From Emcibacteraceae bacterium (lineage in GTDB: Bacteria > Pseudomonadota > Alphaproteobacteria > Sphingomonadales > Emcibacteraceae), in assembly GCA_021774795.1 (NCBI GenBank), contig JAJFIR010000051.1, positions 94,389 to 158,388 on the forward strand: 64,000 bases of DNA. The letters run 5' to 3'. This document shows positions 54,993-63,916 of this stretch, one piece after another; positions within the stretch are counted from its first letter, which is position 1, and every line of letters starts with the position of its first letter. The notes under the pieces are model-generated. The model had not been told where the DNA came from and searched no databases. It saw only the letters and a list, made by a program, of their open reading frames with translations. The translations under genes were made by a program, and so were the position numbers.

Positions 54993-56774
54993 TTGTCATT
55001 AGCTACACTAGACTGGGTAATTGTTGCTGGCTTTATGCTTTTGACATTGGTAATCGGTATTTATGCGGGTCGAAAATCGGGGAAAAGCTCGGAAGATTTC
55101 TTTTTATCCGGCAGATCAATGCCGTGGTGGTTGCTGGGCGTTTCGATGGTCGCGACAACATTTTCAACTGACACCCCAAATTTAGTTGCGAATATCACAC
55201 GACTCAACGGTGTTTCCGGCAACTGGTCATGGTGGTCCTTTTTGCTTACCGGCATGATGACTACATTCCTGTTTGCACATCTTTGGCGCAGGTCCGGTGT
55301 TACTACAGATATAGAGTTTTATGAATTAAGGTATGAAGGAAAATCAGCCGCCTTTCTAAGGATGTTTCGTGCGCTTTATATTGGGCTTGTGTTTAACGTA
55401 ATGATTATGGCAACGGTTACTTTATCTGCCATAAAATTCGGCGCGGTATTATTTGGCTTGGGACCCTTGGAAACCGTCCTTCTTGCCAGCATGATTACAG
55501 TTATATTCTCTGCGGCCGGGGGCTTGAGGGGTATTATATTTTCGGACCTGATATTATTTTGTACTGCAATGCTCGGTGCCATTATCGCCGCGAATGTAGC
55601 ACTGGACCATCCCGAGGTTGGCGGGTTATCCGCGTTAATGGATCATCCTAATATTACGGGCAAGACAAACTTCTTTCCTGATATGTCTGATCCGTCGTCC
55701 TGGGTTCCGCTTCTTCTAATACCACTTGTCGTACAGTGGTGGAGTGTTTGGTACCCCGGTTCGGAGCCGGGTGGTGGAGGTTATATTGCGCAAAGAATGC
55801 TCGCTGCAAAAGACGAACGAAATGCGGTAGGAGCCGTTTTATTCTTTAATGCCGTTCATTATATCGTAAGGCCGTGGCCATGGATTATCGTTGCACTAGC
55901 ATCAATGGTTGTTTTCCCGGACCTCGAAAGTTTAAGGCAAGCTTTCCCCCATATTGAGGAAAGTGTTATCGGCCATGATTTAGCCTATCCTGCCATGCTA
56001 ACCTTCATTCCGACAGGGTGGTTAGGGCTGGTCGCGGCTTCGCTGGTTGCGGCCTACATGTCGACAATATCAACAAGCTTAAACCTTGGGTCATCCTATA
56101 TCGTTAAGGATGTATATCAGCGTTTCATGAAGCCGCAAGCAAATGAAAAAGAACTGGTGATGGCTGGCCGAATTGCGACGGTAACCATTATGATACTTGC
56201 TTGTATCTTGGCATTGGCGTTAAGCAATGCCTTGCAGGCATTTCAAATCGTCCTCTCCGTTGGTGCAGGCACCGGACTATTATTCATTTTGCGCTGGTAC
56301 TGGCACCGCATAAATACCTGGAGCGAGATTTCCGCGATGATATTCTCGTTTACCATAAGTTTAACTATTGAATTTTCTTCCTTAAGCACCTATCCCGATT
56401 GGTTAAAACTAACGGGCGCCGTCGCCATAACAACCATTGGCTGGGTCACAGTTACATTGTTAACGTCCCCGACAAACCCGGAAAAGCTTGATGAGTTTTA
56501 TTTAAAAATTAAACCGAGCGGTCCAGGCTGGAAAACCGTCAAAAACAGGTTGAGAGATGCCGGCATCGCAGAAATAGATCACGGCACCGGCAACATGACC
56601 ACCGCGTTCTCTTGTATGTTTTTTGGTTGCATTACAATTTACGGAATGCTTTTTACTGTCGGTTCCTTTGTGAAGGCAGATCTGATTTCGGGCGTTCTAT
56701 ATGGCATAGCAGCACTAACCGCAACTACTATCGGATATCGCTACTGGAAAAAAATCGACTATCAAGATGACTAA
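54993..56774 (+). CDS. Sodium:solute symporter family (SSS) sugar or sugar-acid importer
   Basis: A 593-residue membrane protein with about 13 segments and the LeuT-like SSS fold. GRKSGKSSEDFFLSGRSMPWW and the TTFSTDTPNLVA sodium-site helix are typical. A TTG start is well supported by AAGGGA 7 bases upstream. The dgoK-like gene overlaps its end by 8 bases, so it probably imports the sugar or sugar acid used by DgoK/DgoA. A long C-terminal extension after residue 490 precedes the last two helices. Confidence 0.88.
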   Translation: MSLATLDWVIVAGFMLLTLVIGIYAGRKSGKSSEDFFLSGRSMPWWLLGVSMVATTFSTDTPNLVANITRLNGVSGNWSWWSFLLTGMMTTFLFAHLWRRSGVTTDIEFYELRYEGKSAAFLRMFRALYIGLVFNVMIMATVTLSAIKFGAVLFGLGPLETVLLASMITVIFSAAGGLRGIIFSDLILFCTAMLGAIIAANVALDHPEVGGLSALMDHPNITGKTNFFPDMSDPSSWVPLLLIPLVVQWWSVWYPGSEPGGGGYIAQRMLAAKDERNAVGAVLFFNAVHYIVRPWPWIIVALASMVVFPDLESLRQAFPHIEESVIGHDLAYPAMLTFIPTGWLGLVAASLVAAYMSTISTSLNLGSSYIVKDVYQRFMKPQANEKELVMAGRIATVTIMILACILALALSNALQAFQIVLSVGAGTGLLFILRWYWHRINTWSEISAMIFSFTISLTIEFSSLSTYPDWLKLTGAVAITTIGWVTVTLLTSPTNPEKLDEFYLKIKPSGPGWKTVKNRLRDAGIAEIDHGTGNMTTAFSCMFFGCITIYGMLFTVGSFVKADLISGVLYGIAALTATTIGYRYWKKIDYQDD

Positions 56775-57699
56775 AAGGAACCCTACAAATACTTCTACTT
56801 TCGAAAATTTCATATGTGTTGATTGGGGAAGCAGCAATTTAAGGGCATTCCTTTTAAGTGGTCAAGGATCACTTATTGAAGAATGCCGGTCGGAACGCGG
56901 CATGTTAAATTGTAATGGTGAATTTGCCGATACGTTAGAAGATGTTTGCTCAAAATGGTTTAATCGCTTCCCTGACACCCCCGTATTTCTTTGTGGTATG
57001 GTGGGCAGTCGAGAAGGCTGGGTCGATGCCGGATATATGGACACACCTTTATCTTTAGGTGACTTGGCCGATCAGCTCGTTGAAGTTCCGAGGCAAAAAA
57101 GGCGCACATGGGTAGTGCCCGGCGTGCGGCATTATGATCATGACGGCCTTTCGGCAGATATAATGCGCGGCGAAGAAACCCAAATTCTTGGTGTTATGAA
57201 GCAATATGAAATAAGTGATGCGATATTTGTTTTGCCCGGGACCCACTCAAAATGGGTCCATATAAACAATGGTTCGTTAGAGGCCTTTAAAACATACATG
57301 ACCGGGGAGTTATACAGCATCATTAAAGAACACAGCATATTACGTCATTCCGTTGATGACCATCCACCCGCACTAAATGATACTTTTAATAAAGGCGTTG
57401 ATAAAGCAAAACACGGCGCATCATTATTAAATCAACTGTTCGGCGTTAGGGCCTCAGACATCTTGGACTTGTTAACGAAGAAAGAACAATCCTCTCATTT
57501 GTCAGGAATTCTTATAGGTCAGGAAGTCGCTCATGCGATCAATCACTTTAACGATAAACCTATTTACATTATTGGCACCGACCATCTGGCAGCCCTTTAT
57601 CAGGGTGCGTTACAGCAACTCGATCGTAAAGTTCAGGTTATTTCAGGTGATATAGCGTCAAGAACCGGATTATATTTTATTGCGACACAGAAAGTTTAA
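56767..57699 (+). CDS. dgoK: 2-dehydro-3-deoxygalactonokinase
   Basis: A 310-residue sugar-acid kinase that phosphorylates 2-keto-3-deoxygalactonate at O6. The N-terminal FICVDWGSSNLRAFLL phosphate loop, CGMVGSREGW, MRGEETQILG, LPGTHSKWV and the TYMTGELYSII motif are those of DgoK. It overlaps the SSS gene by 8 bases and precedes dgoA by 5. Confidence 0.9.
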   Translation: MTKRNPTNTSTFENFICVDWGSSNLRAFLLSGQGSLIEECRSERGMLNCNGEFADTLEDVCSKWFNRFPDTPVFLCGMVGSREGWVDAGYMDTPLSLGDLADQLVEVPRQKRRTWVVPGVRHYDHDGLSADIMRGEETQILGVMKQYEISDAIFVLPGTHSKWVHINNGSLEAFKTYMTGELYSIIKEHSILRHSVDDHPPALNDTFNKGVDKAKHGASLLNQLFGVRASDILDLLTKKEQSSHLSGILIGQEVAHAINHFNDKPIYIIGTDHLAALYQGALQQLDRKVQVISGDIASRTGLYFIATQKV

Positions 57700-57704
57700 T
57701 TGTA

Positions 57705-58325
57705 ATGACAAATAACAGCAAAGCAATTCCCGTCGTCGCCATTTTACGCGGCCTTCAGCCTGAAGAAGCGTGCGATATAGCGCAGGCATTATTGAATGCC
57801 GGTATTACGATGATGGAAGTCCCCCTTAACCGGCCCCGCGCACTCGAATCCATTTCATTAATTGCTGATAACTTTGAAAATAAAATATTGGTGGGAGCAG
57901 GGACTGTTTTAACGGCAGAAGCAGTGGTGGACGTTTCAAACGCCGGCGGTAAGTTCATTGTTGCACCGAATACTGACGTTGACGTTATCGTCAAAACGAA
58001 AGAGCTGGGCTTGAATTCTTGCCCGGGGGTTTATACGGCAAGTGAGGCTTTTATCGCTATAAAGCACGGTGCCGACTATTTAAAACTTTTTCCGTGTGAT
58101 GATATATCGCCAAAAACGATAAAGGCCTTAAAAACTGTTCTACCGGATAGTATCCCGTTGCTTTGTGTTGGTGGTATTAATGAACAAACAATCCCTCCTT
58201 TTTTGGCCGCCGGTGCTGATGGTTTTGGTATTGGCACCAACATATATAAACCCGGCATTAGCGTTGAAGATGTTTTTAAAAATGCTCAATCATTAATGGC
58301 TTGCGTTCCCAAACGCATTTTATGA
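57705..58325 (+). CDS. dgoA: 2-dehydro-3-deoxy-6-phosphogalactonate aldolase
   Basis: The 206-residue class I aldolase splits KDPGal to pyruvate and glyceraldehyde-3-phosphate. Schiff-base Lys127 is in DYLKLFP, the catalytic Glu38 in MEVPLN, and VAILRG and GAGTVLT complete the Eda/DgoA signature. The preceding kinase identifies the galacto form. With dgoK and the SSS carrier it makes the lower half of the oxidative galactose (De Ley-Doudoroff) route; galactonate dehydratase and galactose dehydrogenase are not here. It overlaps the convergent oxidase gene by 6 bases. Confidence 0.9.
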   Translation: MTNNSKAIPVVAILRGLQPEEACDIAQALLNAGITMMEVPLNRPRALESISLIADNFENKILVGAGTVLTAEAVVDVSNAGGKFIVAPNTDVDVIVKTKELGLNSCPGVYTASEAFIAIKHGADYLKLFPCDDISPKTIKALKTVLPDSIPLLCVGGINEQTIPPFLAAGADGFGIGTNIYKPGISVEDVFKNAQSLMACVPKRIL

Positions 58326-59618
58326 TATTTTACTCATGACATATGCCTTGGCCATAAGTAGGGATGGCACAAATTGAGCGAAGAAATACCCTTTGATTGG
58401 TTTGGGTTCCTCCGCCTTAACAGACAATAAATCCATATCATTATTCGCAAGTGCTGCCGCCAGTTCCTTACCAAGCACAATATTGTTAGCAAGGCCCCGT
58501 CCATTACAGGCTTGGATCGCAAAAATACCGTCTTCGACTTGATAAATTTTCGGTAATAACGACACGTTTAACCACGCCGTGCCGCGCCATATATAGTCTA
58601 TTGAAATGTTTTTTATTAGAGGGAAATGTCTTAAAATTCTTTCCGCGGCCTCCCTAAGCAGGAGTTTCTTACTTCTTGGAAAAGAAAAATCCGGCAGTGC
58701 CGCGATAAGCCGTCCCGTCGGATCATAGCGAGCGGTGAATAAATAAGGTTGTTTATCCGTAAATGCACCGCCGTTCGGTAATATCTTGCTCCGTAAAATA
58801 TCCGGTAAAGATTTGGTGGCATATTCAATCACTTTTAGGGGCAACGTGGTTTTTCTAAGTGCCGGATGCAACAATTGGTTTCCGCCGTTAGCGCAAAGTA
58901 TTACTTTATCGGCATCTATGCATCCGCCTTTCGCCTGTATCCTATATTTATTATCCTTAAATTCAATCTTTGATACCGAACTATGGCAATAAATTCTAAC
59001 CCCGGCATCAGCCGCTCTTAACGATAAACCCCGACACAGTAATAATGGATTAAGCGATCCGCCGTCGGCAAACTTAATGGCACCAGAGTATTTTGGACTT
59101 CCTAGCTCGGACATAACTTCCTGAGAGGAAAAATATTCAGCTTGGAATCCTCTCTGCTTCCATTCTTTTGCTCTGTTCTTAAGCAAGGTTTCAGTTTCCT
59201 GGTTGTGGGCCGGGGTCCAGAAACCATCTTGCACAGCATCACATGAAATTCCCTGCTCCTTTATCAAATCAAAACATTGTTGCGGTGCAGTTCCGATCAA
59301 ATTCACAAGACGGTTTCCCCATTTTCTCCCAAATTCTTGCTCTATTTCGCTGGGATTATGGCGAATAAAATCTGGCGCGAGCAATCCCCCGCTAACCCCG
59401 CTGGCCCCACTACCAACGTATTCAGCCTCAACAATAGCAACCGACTTCCCCAATTTTGCCAGATGAAATGCCGTTGATAAACCAGCGACGCCTGCGCCAA
59501 CAACAACAATGTCCGCACTTGTTTCTCCTCCTAACGCACCATAATTTAATTCGGCATTTGATGTATTCGCCCAAAGGGGTTTTTGAAATAGAAATCTTCT
59601 ATTTCCCCTGTCACCCAT
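58320..59618 (-). CDS. FAD-dependent amino-acid/amine oxidase (DadA/PuuB type)
   Basis: A 432-residue flavoprotein of the D-amino-acid oxidase superfamily. The FAD loop is VVVGAGVAGLSTAFHLAKLG with SGASGVSGGLLAP after it; the C-terminal IQACNGRGLANNIVLGKELA is the second FAD segment and resembles gamma-glutamylputrescine oxidase and related enzymes. Substrate is unknown. It overlaps the BASS transporter gene by 8 bases, so a transported amine or amino acid is the likely substrate. Confidence 0.85.
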   Translation of the reverse strand: MGDRGNRRFLFQKPLWANTSNAELNYGALGGETSADIVVVGAGVAGLSTAFHLAKLGKSVAIVEAEYVGSGASGVSGGLLAPDFIRHNPSEIEQEFGRKWGNRLVNLIGTAPQQCFDLIKEQGISCDAVQDGFWTPAHNQETETLLKNRAKEWKQRGFQAEYFSSQEVMSELGSPKYSGAIKFADGGSLNPLLLCRGLSLRAADAGVRIYCHSSVSKIEFKDNKYRIQAKGGCIDADKVILCANGGNQLLHPALRKTTLPLKVIEYATKSLPDILRSKILPNGGAFTDKQPYLFTARYDPTGRLIAALPDFSFPRSKKLLLREAAERILRHFPLIKNISIDYIWRGTAWLNVSLLPKIYQVEDGIFAIQACNGRGLANNIVLGKELAAALANNDMDLLSVKAEEPKPIKGYFFAQFVPSLLMAKAYVMSKIS

Positions 59619-60477
59619 TATTTCGTCTCACTAAGTGCCGCGACATCATGACAAAACAAATACAAATGATAAGTGCAACAGGCGTATTCATGATCATCGG
59701 CAGTGACATTTCGCGACTTCCGACGATGGTTACGGCAATATAAATAGCCGTCCCTTCCTGTCTGATAAGATGCTCGATCCCAATGGCTATTCTTTCCTTT
59801 GGTAATAATCCAAGTAGCATGCTCAATCCCAAAGTTGCAGACAGTGTTAATATGTTCATAGCAAATGTAATCGCAAACAAACGATCAAAATACTGCTTCA
59901 GCACCGGCAATTGATCTGCAATGATAAAACCAAATGAAACTACTAAAATGGTGGTTCCCCCAATTTTTATAGCCCCTTTAATTTTACTGGCAATTTCAGG
60001 TTTATAGGTGCTTACAAGAAGCCCGATACTGGCTGGGATTAACGTAATGCTGAATATCTTCCATATGAAATCTATCATTGGTAAATCTACCTGCTCATTA
60101 ACATCCATAAAGTAGAGGAGGGCATAATGAGCATAAAACGGTACAGTAATAATATAAATCATACTGACCAATATACTTAGGGAAAGAGAAAGAGCGAGGT
60201 CTCCCTTCGCGATATCGGTCATCAAATTGGATAACATGCCGCCTGGACAGGTTGCCAATAATATAAACCCGACGGTAAGCGCGGAAGTCGGCGCAAAGGT
60301 TACTGAAATTAATATGCCGATGACTGGCGGCACAATGAGCATGCTAATGAGTCCAACGAACAACGCGCGTCTATTCTTTGCTACTCGCTTGAAATCTTCA
60401 ACGTTAAGGCTTAACCCCATTGAAAACATAATAAGCCAAAGTGAGCCCGGCAGTAAAATGTTATCAATAATTGACAT
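59611..60477 (-). CDS. Bile acid:sodium symporter family (BASS) transporter
   Basis: A 288-residue protein with eight to nine membrane segments. MFSMGLSLNVEDFKRV, LLATCPGGMLSNLMTDIAKGD and the crossing-helix RQEGTAIYIAVTIVG are BASS signatures. Members carry organic acids such as bile acids, pyruvate or pantoate with sodium. It overlaps the oxidase gene and starts 3 bases after the DUF3830 gene. Confidence 0.88.
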   Translation of the reverse strand: MSIIDNILLPGSLWLIMFSMGLSLNVEDFKRVAKNRRALFVGLISMLIVPPVIGILISVTFAPTSALTVGFILLATCPGGMLSNLMTDIAKGDLALSLSLSILVSMIYIITVPFYAHYALLYFMDVNEQVDLPMIDFIWKIFSITLIPASIGLLVSTYKPEIASKIKGAIKIGGTTILVVSFGFIIADQLPVLKQYFDRLFAITFAMNILTLSATLGLSMLLGLLPKERIAIGIEHLIRQEGTAIYIAVTIVGSREMSLPMIMNTPVALIICICFVMMSRHLVRRNNG

Positions 60478-60480
60478 CCG

Positions 60481-60963
60481 TTACCCTGCCGGTTCAATAG
60501 ATAGCGTGCACGCACCAGTTTGTCTTATGGCATTAATACAGGATTTTGCATGTTCTAAATCTGAGGCTACTATTCGCGCGCACACATTTACCTCTATCCA
60601 GCCAAACGGCATGAGCATTCGGCCACCTTCTCCATAGAAAATACCAATATCAAAAAAGTTTCCGGGAGGTAATCCCTCAACAGTGCCTTCGGCAATGCTC
60701 GCCAAAACGATGTTTCCAATTTCCGGGTATGACGTGGCATTCTCCGTCGGAATCACATTCTGGGAAAGCTCGTCTGGCAAGACGCTCGCTGGCAACGGGC
60801 AGGATAACTCCGGCCCCGTCCACATGGCATGGATCGCATCGAAACTGGACTTTCTTTGTGCCAATTGCCACAAAAACTCCGCGGATTGCGGTGCGCGCTC
60901 ATCAAGTAAGTCACACGTCACCGACATGCTGGACCCCGTTTCTTTAAAACATATTTGCCGCAT
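60481..60963 (-). CDS. DUF3830-family cyclophilin-like protein
   Basis: A 160-residue protein resembling DUF3830: an N-terminal strand pair, DERAPQSAEFLWQLA, the AIHAMWTGPELSCPLP segment, and a central GNFFDIGIFYGEGG. The fold is cyclophilin-like but peptide isomerase activity is not established for this family. Its genes often lie in catabolic clusters of unknown role. It is 3 bases ahead of the BASS gene and 21 bases after the fucosidase gene on the same strand. Confidence 0.7.
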   Translation of the reverse strand: MRQICFKETGSSMSVTCDLLDERAPQSAEFLWQLAQRKSSFDAIHAMWTGPELSCPLPASVLPDELSQNVIPTENATSYPEIGNIVLASIAEGTVEGLPPGNFFDIGIFYGEGGRMLMPFGWIEVNVCARIVASDLEHAKSCINAIRQTGACTLSIEPAG

Positions 60964-60984
60964 CTATATTTCCAATTTAATTTT

Positions 60985-62340
60985 CTATTTCATGGTCAAC
61001 TTGATCACGGCATCCCACTCGTCTAGTTCTTTTTCAGGAATATTGATGGCTATGCCGGTAGGGGTCACGTCAAAATTGATTTTTTTCCCGTTACGAAGCA
61101 ACGTAGCACTTATAACTGACGCGTCTTTAACTGGAACCGTAAGCAGACTATCCTGCCAATCCATAACATGAACATATAAATTTTCTTCTTTTATGGTCGT
61201 TACTCCCCAAGGACGTGGCCCAACTGGTCCGCCGCGCGTACCGTAGATGCTCTCGCCGTAAATTTCCATCCATTCTCCCATTTCATTATATGTTTGAATG
61301 TTCTCCGCTTGTATTCGGCCATCCGGCATTGGTCCTGTGTTCATTAGGTAATTTGAATTACGTCCCGCTGCGCCGACCAGAGTCTGTATAAGTTCTTTTG
61401 TCGATTTAAAACCGTCGTCCGTTAAACTAAAGCCCCAAGAACCGTTCATTGTTTGCGCCATTTCGATAGGCATTCCGTCACTGATATATGTCGTGTTAAA
61501 GCCTGAACTGTTTTCTCCCGGTAGATCCTGCTCAAACGGTTGCACATCTTCACCAGCATATGGCGTCACGTGATGATTATTAATGACGAGTGCCTGCGGC
61601 TGCAAGCCATGAATTAATTTATAGGTTTCTTCAAGCCTCCAACGATCTCTGTAGTTTCCATTTTTTTGATCCCACCAGCCATCAAACCAAAATCCGCCTA
61701 TGTCACCATAATTAGTCAATAATTCTTTGAGTTGCGTATTCTGATAATCAATATATTTATCCCAGTCGCCCTCTTCTGGTCGGCCCGTATAAACCTGTCC
61801 CGTTCGCCCGCGCGGGTAATAATCCGGATGATGCCAGTCCAGTTGCGAATAATAAAAGAACAGCTTGATATCATGTTTATCACAAGCGGCCTTTAATTCT
61901 TTCATAATATCCCGCCCAAAAGGAGATCTTTTTACAATATTATAGTCGCTGGCATTACTATCATACATGGCAAATCCGTCATGATGTTTAGTTGTGATTG
62001 TAATATATTTTGCTCCCGCCGATTTAAAGCCTTTTACCCATTGCTCCGCATCAAATTTTACCGGGTTAAACAGCTCCGCTAAACGTTCATATTTATCAAT
62101 GGGAATTTGTTCTGTTTCCATAATCCATTCTTCACCACCCGGATTACCTCCTCCAGCAAGCTGACTATATATTCCCCAGTGGATAAAAATGCCAAACTTG
62201 GCATTTTGAAACCATTCTCTTGCTGCAAGGTTTTCCGCTGTCGGTGTATAGGTTGCTTGCGCAACTGAATTTGTGCTGATGCAAGATATCATTCCTATAA
62301 CAAATGCCGTTCTTAGCCATACAAATGGTCGTGAAGTCAT
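60985..62340 (-). CDS. Exported alpha-L-fucosidase, GH29
   Basis: A 451-residue glycosidase with a signal peptide (cut near SVAQA at about 28). The GH29 substrate pocket is visible: FGIFIHWGIYS at 49-59, ITTKHHDGFAMYDS, SQLDWHHPDYY and the nucleophile Asp220 in GGFWFDGWW. The acid/base is not certain from sequence. It would release fucose from algal or animal glycans in the periplasm. First gene of a leftward set with DUF3830, BASS and the oxidase; no fucose catabolic genes are present. Confidence 0.92.
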   Translation of the reverse strand: MTSRPFVWLRTAFVIGMISCISTNSVAQATYTPTAENLAAREWFQNAKFGIFIHWGIYSQLAGGGNPGGEEWIMETEQIPIDKYERLAELFNPVKFDAEQWVKGFKSAGAKYITITTKHHDGFAMYDSNASDYNIVKRSPFGRDIMKELKAACDKHDIKLFFYYSQLDWHHPDYYPRGRTGQVYTGRPEEGDWDKYIDYQNTQLKELLTNYGDIGGFWFDGWWDQKNGNYRDRWRLEETYKLIHGLQPQALVINNHHVTPYAGEDVQPFEQDLPGENSSGFNTTYISDGMPIEMAQTMNGSWGFSLTDDGFKSTKELIQTLVGAAGRNSNYLMNTGPMPDGRIQAENIQTYNEMGEWMEIYGESIYGTRGGPVGPRPWGVTTIKEENLYVHVMDWQDSLLTVPVKDASVISATLLRNGKKINFDVTPTGIAINIPEKELDEWDAVIKLTMK

Positions 62341-62584
62341 TGAATTTTCCCACTAAATTAGTATTTCTCTGTGGTCACTCTAGTGAATTACTATCTCAAG
62401 ATCAAAATAATTCTATAATCGTTTTTCCCACATTTACTTATTTTGTTTGATATCAATGGTTCATGCCTTTAGAAATATAAAGGTATCTTTTGTACGCAAT
62501 GTCCTAACTTTTGCGGTTTCAAAACAAGAGTGAAATAACGAATATTTACGCCAGTATTTTAATGAACGTTGGGTGAAAAATTTT

Positions 62585-63595
62585 ATGAAGGCTCTTGTTA
62601 TAATCGTAAATTACGGAACACCCGGACATGTATTGACGGGCTTGGAAACTTTAGTCCCGTTGCTCAGAAAAATAAATAACACGGCACATAAATCTTCCAT
62701 ATCACGAAACAAAACAGAATGCTGGATTGTCGATAATTGCTCTCCGGATCAGTCCGTTACGATCATCGAAAATGCAATAAACACGAATTCTTATCAGGAC
62801 TGCATTCACCTTTTCACTGCATCTCACAATGGCGGTTTTGGCGCTGGTAATAATCTTGCTATAAAAAAAGCCCTTTCACTGAAAGAACCTCCCGATTATT
62901 TTTACCTGCTAAACCCTGACGCTATCGTCATGCCTGATACAATAGAGAAATTCATAAGGAATCTTGATGATAACCCGCTGGTTGGTGCCGTTGGCGGCCC
63001 CCTTATTGACCACAATGGCAATATTGAATGTGGGGCTTTTCGCCTACCAAATCTTCGTGGCACTATAGAAGAACAGCTTCGGTTTGGTCCTGTCAGCAAA
63101 TTATGGAACAAATACAGGGTGCCAATATCGCCCCCTCCGGAAGTCCCAACGGCTGTCGGGTGGGTGAGTGGCGCGAGCATAATGCTTCGACGCACTTGTC
63201 TCGAGAAAACAGGGCTCTTTGATGAAGGTTTTTTCCTCTATTTCGAAGAAGTTGATTTATGTCGCCGAATAAAGGTGCACGGTTATCATGTAGATTACCT
63301 TCCTGATGCGGACGTTTTTCATGAAGCAGGTGCATCAACAAGATTAAACCTTACAGGTGTGCGCCTGCCACAATATTGGCACGCCTCAAGGTCGCGATAT
63401 CTAAAAAAAGCCTTCGGTAAGCTCGGATTATTTATACATAACGTCGTAACTATTCTATCAGCCTCCTTGGGCCGGGTTTATGGCTTTATAAGATCCAGAC
63501 CAGTTTCAAGGCCACATTTTATCAGAGACATAATTCGGTATAATTTTGCACCACGTTCTTCAGATTACCATAGTCAAAGAAATAAGGCTGATTAA
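62585..63595 (+). CDS. Family 2 glycosyltransferase (rhamnosyltransferase-like)
   Basis: An about 336-residue GT-A enzyme. I start it at ATG 62585, giving MKALVIIVNYGTPGHV, with GGGTGA 8 bases upstream; a GTG at 62573 is also in frame. The nucleotide-sugar site is VDNCSPDQS, the metal motif is in LLNPDAIVM, and WVSGASIMLRR, EEVDLCRRI match the WbbL/rhamnosyltransferase style. A hydrophobic C-terminal helix suggests membrane association. It is the only glycosyltransferase of this kind in the window, next to an insertion sequence. Confidence 0.88.
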   Translation: MKALVIIVNYGTPGHVLTGLETLVPLLRKINNTAHKSSISRNKTECWIVDNCSPDQSVTIIENAINTNSYQDCIHLFTASHNGGFGAGNNLAIKKALSLKEPPDYFYLLNPDAIVMPDTIEKFIRNLDDNPLVGAVGGPLIDHNGNIECGAFRLPNLRGTIEEQLRFGPVSKLWNKYRVPISPPPEVPTAVGWVSGASIMLRRTCLEKTGLFDEGFFLYFEEVDLCRRIKVHGYHVDYLPDADVFHEAGASTRLNLTGVRLPQYWHASRSRYLKKAFGKLGLFIHNVVTILSASLGRVYGFIRSRPVSRPHFIRDIIRYNFAPRSSDYHSQRNKAD

Positions 63596-63612
63596 TCCTC
63601 ACCGCTGTGTCT

Positions 63613-63812
63613 CAACTTCTTCGTTAGGTTAAATCGACCGCCGTATACTAAAACACAAAAACCACCCAGCACGAGGCTGGGTTTAATCATTTTTGGTTTC
63701 TGTGGTTGGATTTATGTGCGCTTCAACTACGTTGAATGCTCCATGACCTTGGCGTTTTATCGCGATACTTACGTCTCGCTACGCCTTCGGTTGAGCCCAA
63801 CTTCTTCGTTAG
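63613..63812. repeat. 15-base direct repeat pair
   Basis: CAACTTCTTCGTTAG occurs at 63613-63627 and again at 63798-63812, 170 bases apart, with a shared TAACC nearby (TTAGGTTAAATC versus CTCCTAACCC in other order). It could be a remnant of a duplicated intergenic element. Confidence 0.5.
63664..63682. terminator. Terminator candidate after the glycosyltransferase
   Basis: ACCCAGC, a 5-base loop and GCTGGGT form a 7-base GC-rich stem, followed by TTAATCATTTTT on the plus strand; the minus strand also reads a T-rich tail. It is 69 bases after the glycosyltransferase stop. Confidence 0.6.
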
Positions 63813-63841
63813 TTCACTCCTAACCCACGATCAATAAAAAA

Positions 63842-63863
63842 AGCCCCCTAATTTTAGTGGGCT
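63842..63863 (-). terminator. Terminator-like hairpin facing left
   Basis: AGCCCCCTA and TAGTGGGCT pair with one mismatch around a 4-base loop. On the minus strand the stem is followed by a run of seven T, so it would stop leftward transcription coming out of the insertion sequence. Confidence 0.55.
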
Positions 63864-63875
63864 CAGACTGTTGAC

Positions 63876-63901
63876 AAAGTCCTGGCTTTTGCCGGGACTT
63901 T
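63876..63901 (+). terminator. Hairpin just upstream of the transposase start
   Basis: AAAGTCCTGGC and GCCGGGACTTT pair over 11 positions with one wobble, loop TTTT, then TT. It ends 15 bases before the transposase ATG. Such a hairpin could block read-through into the transposase gene or hide its ribosome site in long transcripts. Confidence 0.5.
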
Positions 63902-63916
63902 TTGATTCAATGGGGC

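Larger units (their letters stand above)
63596..63916. other. Hairpin-rich gap between glycosyltransferase and transposase
   Basis: The 321 bases contain no convincing gene. They hold three stem-loops (63664-63682, 63842-63863, 63876-63901), a 15-base direct repeat (63613 and 63798), and a GC-richer stretch (63720-63800) unlike the neighbouring AT-rich gaps. The right part belongs to an insertion sequence. Confidence 0.5.
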
